Shown: piece after piece, positions 63,389-64,000 of the stretch
Numbering within the stretch: the first letter of the stretch is position 1
How the letters are laid out: each line of letters opens with the position of its first letter
From: Onchocerca volvulus
Lineage: Eukaryota > Nematoda > Chromadorea > Rhabditida > Onchocercidae
DNA: 64,000 bases
Assembly: GCA_000499405.2 (NCBI GenBank)
Contig: HG738140.1
Coordinates: 14,909,967-14,973,966, forward strand
Reading direction: 5' to 3'
Made by a program: the position numbers and the translations under genes
Notes under the pieces: model-generated
What the model was told of the DNA's origin: nothing
What the model saw: only the letters and a program-made list of their open reading frames with translations
Database searches by the model: none

Positions 63389-64000
63389 TTTCTTAAAAAT
63401 TTGACTGAATGAAACAAAAATTTAAATGCACTTTAACAAAATTAGATGTGTAACAAATTTGTTGACAAAAATGTACCATTTTTCGATCAATTCATACCAT
63501 ACTCTCAATGAATCACTTATTTTTCCATGAGATCAATTTACTGCGTATTTCTTTTGATGAGCAATGTTGAATGATTAGTGATATATATGACATTTCGGCC
63601 TAAATCTAAAATGATTCAGCTGGATATTTCTAGAAAATTTTGTTGTTTTATTGTACAAAATTAGTTACAAAATACAGATCTAATTTCAGTTAAAGATTAG
63701 AGAGCTTACTTCATTCACAATAAATCAAAATTAATTCAATTGGATCTTTTCATTGAATTGCATTTAAAATATTTTAGATAAGTTATGTGAGCACAAATAA
63801 TACTGTCGCAGAGGATTTTCCGTGAAAATTGGGAATTAGTAAGATTTTTTGTGAACCAGAAGCTACGTTATCGAACTGCATAAGTCTTTTTTCCCACAAA
63901 AATGGAGATTAGTTGATATGAAACAATCCTGTCATTTACGCGGAATAGGTGCAAGCTCAAAATGATAAAATTTAAAATTATACAGTTTAATAACAAAGAT
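63389..64000. other. No feature recognised
   Basis: AT-rich end of the window. I see no continuation of the Helitron protein on the minus strand and no other gene. Confidence 0.5.

Overview
The window looks like nuclear DNA of a parasitic spirurid (probably filarial) nematode. It is very AT-rich with long A/T runs. Genes are split into small exons, several with a pyrimidine-CAG acceptor just upstream of the start codon, as expected for spliced-leader trans-splicing. One gene is of the nematode-only SXP/RAL-2 family. No species can be named from sequence alone. All gene models below were built by hand from splice signals, reading frame and remembered family sequence; none was tested by search.

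Layout. 1-3.6 kb: a small gene of unknown function with a C-x2-C...C-x4-C motif (+), a broken partial copy of it, and between them an ~880 bp long inverted repeat. 4.4-11.4 kb: a nucleoporin Nup88-like gene (-). 11.4-20.7 kb: a gene-poor stretch with simple repeats. 20.7-28.8 kb: exocyst subunit Sec6/EXOC3 (-), 19 exons. 30.1-33.4 kb: ZCCHC4-type rRNA adenosine methyltransferase (+), divergent from Sec6. 33.6-34.0 kb: a two-copy 205 bp tandem duplication. 35.7-37.7 kb: a secreted SXP/RAL-2 (DUF148/ANIS5) protein (+). 39.1-41.7 and 44.9-47.2 kb: two complete GAPDH genes facing each other tail to tail. 50.5-58.2 kb: a BTBD10/KCTD20-type BTB protein (+). 60.1-61.8 kb: a two-LIM-domain protein (-). 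62.1-63.4 kb: the 3' end of a degraded Helitron carrying the C-terminal part of its PIF1-like helicase (-).

The most notable feature is the GAPDH pair. Exons 4-6 and their two introns are almost identical between the genes (about 1.05 kb), while exons 1-3, exon 7, the other introns and the flanks are diverged. This is what gene conversion between inverted paralogues would leave. The plus-strand copy also carries a 6 bp in-frame duplication beside the conserved phosphate-site arginine, a GC instead of GT donor after exon 2, and a Cys in place of the usual Asn in the C-terminal YSNRV motif, so it may be specialised or decaying.

The other genes are ordinary housekeeping functions (nuclear pore, exocytosis, rRNA modification, glycolysis, signalling and cytoskeletal adaptors). 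They do not form an operon: they lie on both strands with 0.8-9 kb between them.
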